Positions 4,816 to 8,713 of a stretch of DNA of 8,713 nucleotides are shown here, in pieces. Below the pieces are notes generated by a model that saw nothing but the letters and a program-made list of their open reading frames with translations, was not told the DNA's origin and did no database searches. This stretch comes from JABMMZ01 sp044377005 (lineage in GTDB: Bacteria; Bacteroidota; Bacteroidia; NS11-12g; UBA955), in assembly GCA_044377005.1 (NCBI GenBank), contig JBILJV010000079.1, positions 1 to 8,713 on the forward strand, in the 5' to 3' direction. The stretch's first letter is position 1, and each line of letters opens with the position of its first letter. A program made the translations under genes and the position numbers.

Positions 4816-7800
4816 ATGAAATCACGTTTTTTCAAAACAATAATTGGGCTTTTTTTACTTATTAATTTCTCATGCAACAACAGTTCACAATCCATAAAGA
4901 TTATATACACCAATTTTAGCGAAGAAGTTACTTTGTCTCAAAATCTAATTTTCAGATTCAGCGAAGACATTGTCAAAAACATTGACGAAATGAACGAGCT
5001 GCAGCAAACAACAATTCCAATTTTGTTTACCCCTACTATTGAAGGAAAATTTAGATGGACTGATAAAAATGAAGTCATTTTCACACCCCTTAAATCATTA
5101 AAAATTTGCACTAAATATGTCGCTAAAATTAACGAAAGTCTTAAGAAATCATTTCAACTAAATCGCAATATAGACAACAATTCGACTGAATTCCACACTC
5201 CATTTCTTAAAATAAGTTCCATTCATGGCTTTTGGACATTGAATGAACAAACGGCAACACCGACATTAAAATTAAACATAGATTTTAATTACCCTGTTAA
5301 ACCGAACGAATTTATTAATAAAGCCAAAATCAATATCAATGAAACCCCACAAAATTTCGCAACTACCAATGACAAATCGAGTTCAGAAATTAGTGTAGAA
5401 ATAGCAGATAAAAAAGCTATAAAAGAAGATTTAAATATTCAATTAGAAATTGACAAAGGATTTGGACCTGCTGGAAGCGACTACAAAACGTCTGATTTAT
5501 TAAAAGAACAACTTGTGGTGCCATCACCTTACATATTATCCATCACTTCTGTCAACCAATCATTTGATGGCAATATCGGTATTATTTCATTGGCTTGTTC
5601 ACAAGAAATAGAAGAAAGCTCTTTGAAAAATTGCTATACCATAGAACCCCCATTAGAAACAACCATAGAAAAAACTAAAAATGGATTCGAAATCAGAGGA
5701 GAATTTGCAGAACAAGTTGGGTACACTCTAACCATTAATAAAACGATAAAAGGGGTTTTAGGCGGACAACTTAATGAACCATATACTAGTAATTTAATGT
5801 TTGGAGAAATGCCTCCATCTATAAACTTTATCAACAAAAAAGCTCTTTACATATCTAACAAAGGCAACCAAAATATTGGATTAAACATTACCAACATCCC
5901 TGAAGTCAATTTAAAAGTCAACAAAATTTTCAGCAATAATATTCTTTTATACCTAAACAACATGCAGGGTTATGATTGGGAATACTATGAAGAAGATGGT
6001 GAAGAATTATACACTAGCAACAACTATTATTACGAGGATTACAACGAACAATACAGTCAGGTTATCGTCAATAAAACTATAGAAACCAAAAACCTTCCTA
6101 AACTAAAAAACACCTCCTTATTGAATGTAAACTTAAACAATGATAAGCGTTTTAAAGGCATATACCACATTCAGGTTAAGAGCAATGGCGACGACTATTC
6201 TTCGGCATCTAAACTAATATCAATCTCGGACATAGGCATATTGGCCAAACAAAGTCAAAATGATTTATTTGTAATGACCAACTCCATATTAACAAGTGAT
6301 GCACTTTCTGATGTTGTGGTGAATTTATACAGCAGTAATAATCAAAACTTATATACGTTAAAAACGGATGAAAACGGGGTTGCACATTTTAAGGACTTGG
6401 AATCAAAAACTGCAGGTTTTAAAATTGCAATGATTACTGTAGAAAGCAATGAAGATTTCAATTTTCTACTTTTAAAAGACAACAAAATAGAAACTGCAAG
6501 ATTTGAAACTGATGGTATAAGGGAAAACAAAACTGGATGGTGGGCCTACCTATACAGCGCAAGAAACATATATAGACCCGGAGAAACTATCCCATTTAAT
6601 ACCATTGTAAGAAATGAATCTATGCAGAATTTGGAAAACATTCCTTTGTTTATCAAACTCATTGCACCCAATGGAAAAGTTTCAATGGAAAAAAGAATAA
6701 ATACCAATTTACAGGGTGCAGCAAGTGCTTCTTTTACAACACTTCCTTCATACCTAACAGGACAATACACATTGCAAGTCCTAAATAGCAATGATGTTGT
6801 TTTAAACTCACAAAAAATCAGCATTGAAGAATTTATACCAGACAAAATAAAAGTAAAAGTAAATTCTGACAAAGAAGATTACAGCATAGGTCAAAAGATA
6901 CAAATAAATGGCGAAGCACTCACTTTTTTTGGACCACCTTCTGCTAATCGTGCTTATGAAAGTGAATTATTATTTAAAAGTGAATCTTTTTATTCCGAAA
7001 GCCACCCCAATTATATTTTTAACATTCCTAACAAAATCAGATTTGAGCCTAATGTTGAAGAAGGTACAACCAATGAAAGCGGACTTTTTAGTCAAACATT
7101 TGACATACCAACTGAATGGCAAAATACAGGCTTTATCAAAGGTCAATCTTTTGTAACTGTTTTTGATGAAAACAACAGACCTGTTAACAGAATTAAGAAA
7201 TTCAACGTCCATACACAAAGTGTGTATTATGGCATTGCCAAACATGAGCATTGGATAGACATGAACAAACCAATTACTTTCAAATTATTGGCATTAAATG
7301 CATTAAAAAAACCAATTAACGCTAGCAATACTATTGTTGAGGTTTACAAAATTGAATGGCAAAACATTTTAGAGAATTACAATGGTACATTTAAATACAA
7401 TTCCAAACCAACAGAAAAGCTATTACTATCCAAAAAAGTAAGTTTTAACAACGGTAAAGTAGACTTTATGTACACCCCATTATTATCTGGTGAATTCAAA
7501 ATAAGGATTAAACAAATTGGTATTCCCACAGGATATTCAGAAACTTCATTTTACGCTTATCAATATGGTTCAAACAACGCCTCTTCATTTGAAGTGGACA
7601 CAGACGGAGAGATTATTATAGAATCCAACCAAACCAAGTACAATCATAATGAAACGGCACAACTACTCTTTAAAACCCCATTTAATGGCAAACTTTTAGT
7701 AACTGTAGAAAGAAACAAAATATTGGAATACCACCAATTGGAAACCAAAGACAAAACAGCTTCATTAAAACTCGATTTAAACGAACAACACATTCCCAAC

Positions 7801-8713
7801 ATCTATATCAACGCTACATTAATCAAAAAAATGGCTGATAATAGTTTGCCATTAACTGTTGCACATGGTTTAATAAACATTAGCATTAATAAAGAAAAAA
7901 CAGAAATACCGGTCACTATCAGTTGCGCTGAAAACAGTCGTTCAAAGTCAAAACAAAATATTAAAATAAAAACATTACCCAATGCTGAAGTCACTGTTTC
8001 GATCGTTGATGAAGGCATTTTATCAATAAAAAACTTTAAATCTCCCAACCCATTTCAGTATTTTTATCAAAAAAGAGCTTTAATGGTAAATAGTTTTGAT
8101 TTATATGCCCGCTTATTCCCTGAAATGACAAGCACTGCTAGTGGTGGAGATGGAATGGGTCTTGAAAAAAGGGTTAATCCACTTTCAACCAATCGTTTCA
8201 AACCTCTAAGTATTTGGAGTGGTATAATTAAAGCAAATGCGCAAGGTGAAGTAAATTTTGAGGCCAACATTCCACAATTTTATGGTGCTGTAAGAGTAAT
8301 GGCTGTTTCTTATAAAGACGAGGCTTTTGGAGCTGCAGAAAAAGAAGTTAAAGTATTTGATCCATTGGTGATTAGCACTTCACTCCCTCGATTTTTATCC
8401 CCTAATGATGAAATTAAAATGGGCGTCAACATCAATAACACTACTCAATCTGTGATGTCTATAAATCCGGATGTGATAGTGGAAGGTCCTTTACAAATCA
8501 TTGACAAAATCAATGAAAATATTCAAATAAACCCAGGTAAAGAAGCGCTAATTTATTACACATTGAAAGCTAAAAATGAATTAGGGAATGGTTTAGTTAA
8601 GGTAAAAATAAAAGGGAACGAAACATTATTCACCGAAGTCACGGAAATAAGTGTTAGACCTGCAGCTAGTTATACTATTCATTCACATGAGGGTCAATTA
8701 AAACCTAGCGAGA
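4816..8713 (+). CDS. Alpha-2-macroglobulin family lipoprotein (3' end outside window)
   Basis: 1299 codons are visible from ATG 4816 to the window edge with no stop, so the gene is partial. Residues 1-20 are a lipoprotein signal (K2, R4, hydrophobic 9-16, INFSC with Cys20 as the lipid-bearing residue), so the protein should be membrane-anchored. Bacterial macroglobulins are thought to trap proteases in the periplasm. The order of recognisable parts matches the family. Macroglobulin-like beta domains come first, then SDIGILAK (471-478). The MG2-type domain carries IYRPGE (585-590), followed by EEFIPDKIKV (671-680). A bait-region-like domain spans about 930-1075, with VDEGIL at 1064-1069. The A2M domain runs from about 1129 to 1215 (IWSGIIKANAQGE, YGAVRVMAVS, LPRFLSP). 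A Tyr- and acid-rich stretch lies at 386-413, and a Gly-rich linker at 1109-1115. The thioester motif (CxEQ) and receptor-like end fall past the window, so whether it is a thioester-bearing type is open. A pbpC partner often follows such genes; this cannot be seen here. Confidence 0.93.
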   Translation, partial: MKSRFFKTIIGLFLLINFSCNNSSQSIKIIYTNFSEEVTLSQNLIFRFSEDIVKNIDEMNELQQTTIPILFTPTIEGKFRWTDKNEVIFTPLKSLKICTKYVAKINESLKKSFQLNRNIDNNSTEFHTPFLKISSIHGFWTLNEQTATPTLKLNIDFNYPVKPNEFINKAKININETPQNFATTNDKSSSEISVEIADKKAIKEDLNIQLEIDKGFGPAGSDYKTSDLLKEQLVVPSPYILSITSVNQSFDGNIGIISLACSQEIEESSLKNCYTIEPPLETTIEKTKNGFEIRGEFAEQVGYTLTINKTIKGVLGGQLNEPYTSNLMFGEMPPSINFINKKALYISNKGNQNIGLNITNIPEVNLKVNKIFSNNILLYLNNMQGYDWEYYEEDGEELYTSNNYYYEDYNEQYSQVIVNKTIETKNLPKLKNTSLLNVNLNNDKRFKGIYHIQVKSNGDDYSSASKLISISDIGILAKQSQNDLFVMTNSILTSDALSDVVVNLYSSNNQNLYTLKTDENGVAHFKDLESKTAGFKIAMITVESNEDFNFLLLKDNKIETARFETDGIRENKTGWWAYLYSARNIYRPGETIPFNTIVRNESMQNLENIPLFIKLIAPNGKVSMEKRINTNLQGAASASFTTLPSYLTGQYTLQVLNSNDVVLNSQKISIEEFIPDKIKVKVNSDKEDYSIGQKIQINGEALTFFGPPSANRAYESELLFKSESFYSESHPNYIFNIPNKIRFEPNVEEGTTNESGLFSQTFDIPTEWQNTGFIKGQSFVTVFDENNRPVNRIKKFNVHTQSVYYGIAKHEHWIDMNKPITFKLLALNALKKPINASNTIVEVYKIEWQNILENYNGTFKYNSKPTEKLLLSKKVSFNNGKVDFMYTPLLSGEFKIRIKQIGIPTGYSETSFYAYQYGSNNASSFEVDTDGEIIIESNQTKYNHNETAQLLFKTPFNGKLLVTVERNKILEYHQLETKDKTASLKLDLNEQHIPNIYINATLIKKMADNSLPLTVAHGLINISINKEKTEIPVTISCAENSRSKSKQNIKIKTLPNAEVTVSIVDEGILSIKNFKSPNPFQYFYQKRALMVNSFDLYARLFPEMTSTASGGDGMGLEKRVNPLSTNRFKPLSIWSGIIKANAQGEVNFEANIPQFYGAVRVMAVSYKDEAFGAAEKEVKVFDPLVISTSLPRFLSPNDEIKMGVNINNTTQSVMSINPDVIVEGPLQIIDKINENIQINPGKEALIYYTLKAKNELGNGLVKVKIKGNETLFTEVTEISVRPAASYTIHSHEGQLKPSE

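Noticed and set aside
4722..8270. Minus-strand open frames at 4722-4913, 5634-5837, 6342-6530, 6546-6872, 6970-7251, 7803-8048 and 8067-8270, and a + frame at 6908-7156
   Set aside because: All lie within or across the continuous 1299-codon macroglobulin frame, show no recognisable domains, and are antisense or out-of-frame shadows.

Overview
The window looks like chromosomal DNA from a low-G+C member of the Bacteroidota, most likely a flavobacterium. Four things suggest this. The DNA is AT-rich, with no Shine-Dalgarno sequences and A-rich stretches before the ATGs. Several promoter-like boxes fit the Bacteroidota consensus (TTG, about 19 bases, TAnnTTTG). The gene content also fits: a DUF4377/META lipoprotein-type secreted protein, a GT9 glycosyltransferase with a C-terminal cysteine cluster, a polymerase-dead PolX, and a very large alpha-2-macroglobulin lipoprotein. 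The species cannot be named from this sequence.

Layout. Bases 1-150 are the downstream end of a type V-A (Cas12a) CRISPR array read on the + strand: one cut repeat, two complete 36-base repeats and two 29-base spacers. The leader and the cas genes are not in the window and should lie upstream. A well-formed promoter starts about 25 bases after the last repeat and drives a small multi-pass membrane protein (220-768). Next comes a 309-base intergenic region. It holds a 178-base segment bounded by perfect 12-base inverted repeats, with a nested stem and an intrinsic terminator inside, and then a palindrome and candidate promoters for the next gene. That gene (1078-2085, +) encodes an exported DUF4377 + META protein. 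It converges on, and overlaps by 4 bases, a minus-strand pair: a PolX-family protein (3076-4725) followed by a GT9 heptosyltransferase-like protein (2082-3053). Divergent from polX, an alpha-2-macroglobulin lipoprotein gene starts at 4816 and is still open at the window end (1299 codons visible).

How the genes relate. The exported META protein, the GT9 enzyme and the macroglobulin all concern the cell envelope. The PolX-like protein is a DNA-repair nuclease by its motifs and is probably co-transcribed with the GT9 gene, with no evident functional link. The most notable points are the PolX with its polymerase catalytic aspartates replaced while the PHP nuclease site is complete, the unusually clean end of the Cas12a array with a gene promoter in its trailer, and the inverted-repeat-bounded segment at 773-950. 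I do not see a complete undescribed system. The array and its neighbouring membrane protein are the most reasonable place to look for one, but the decisive part lies upstream of the window.
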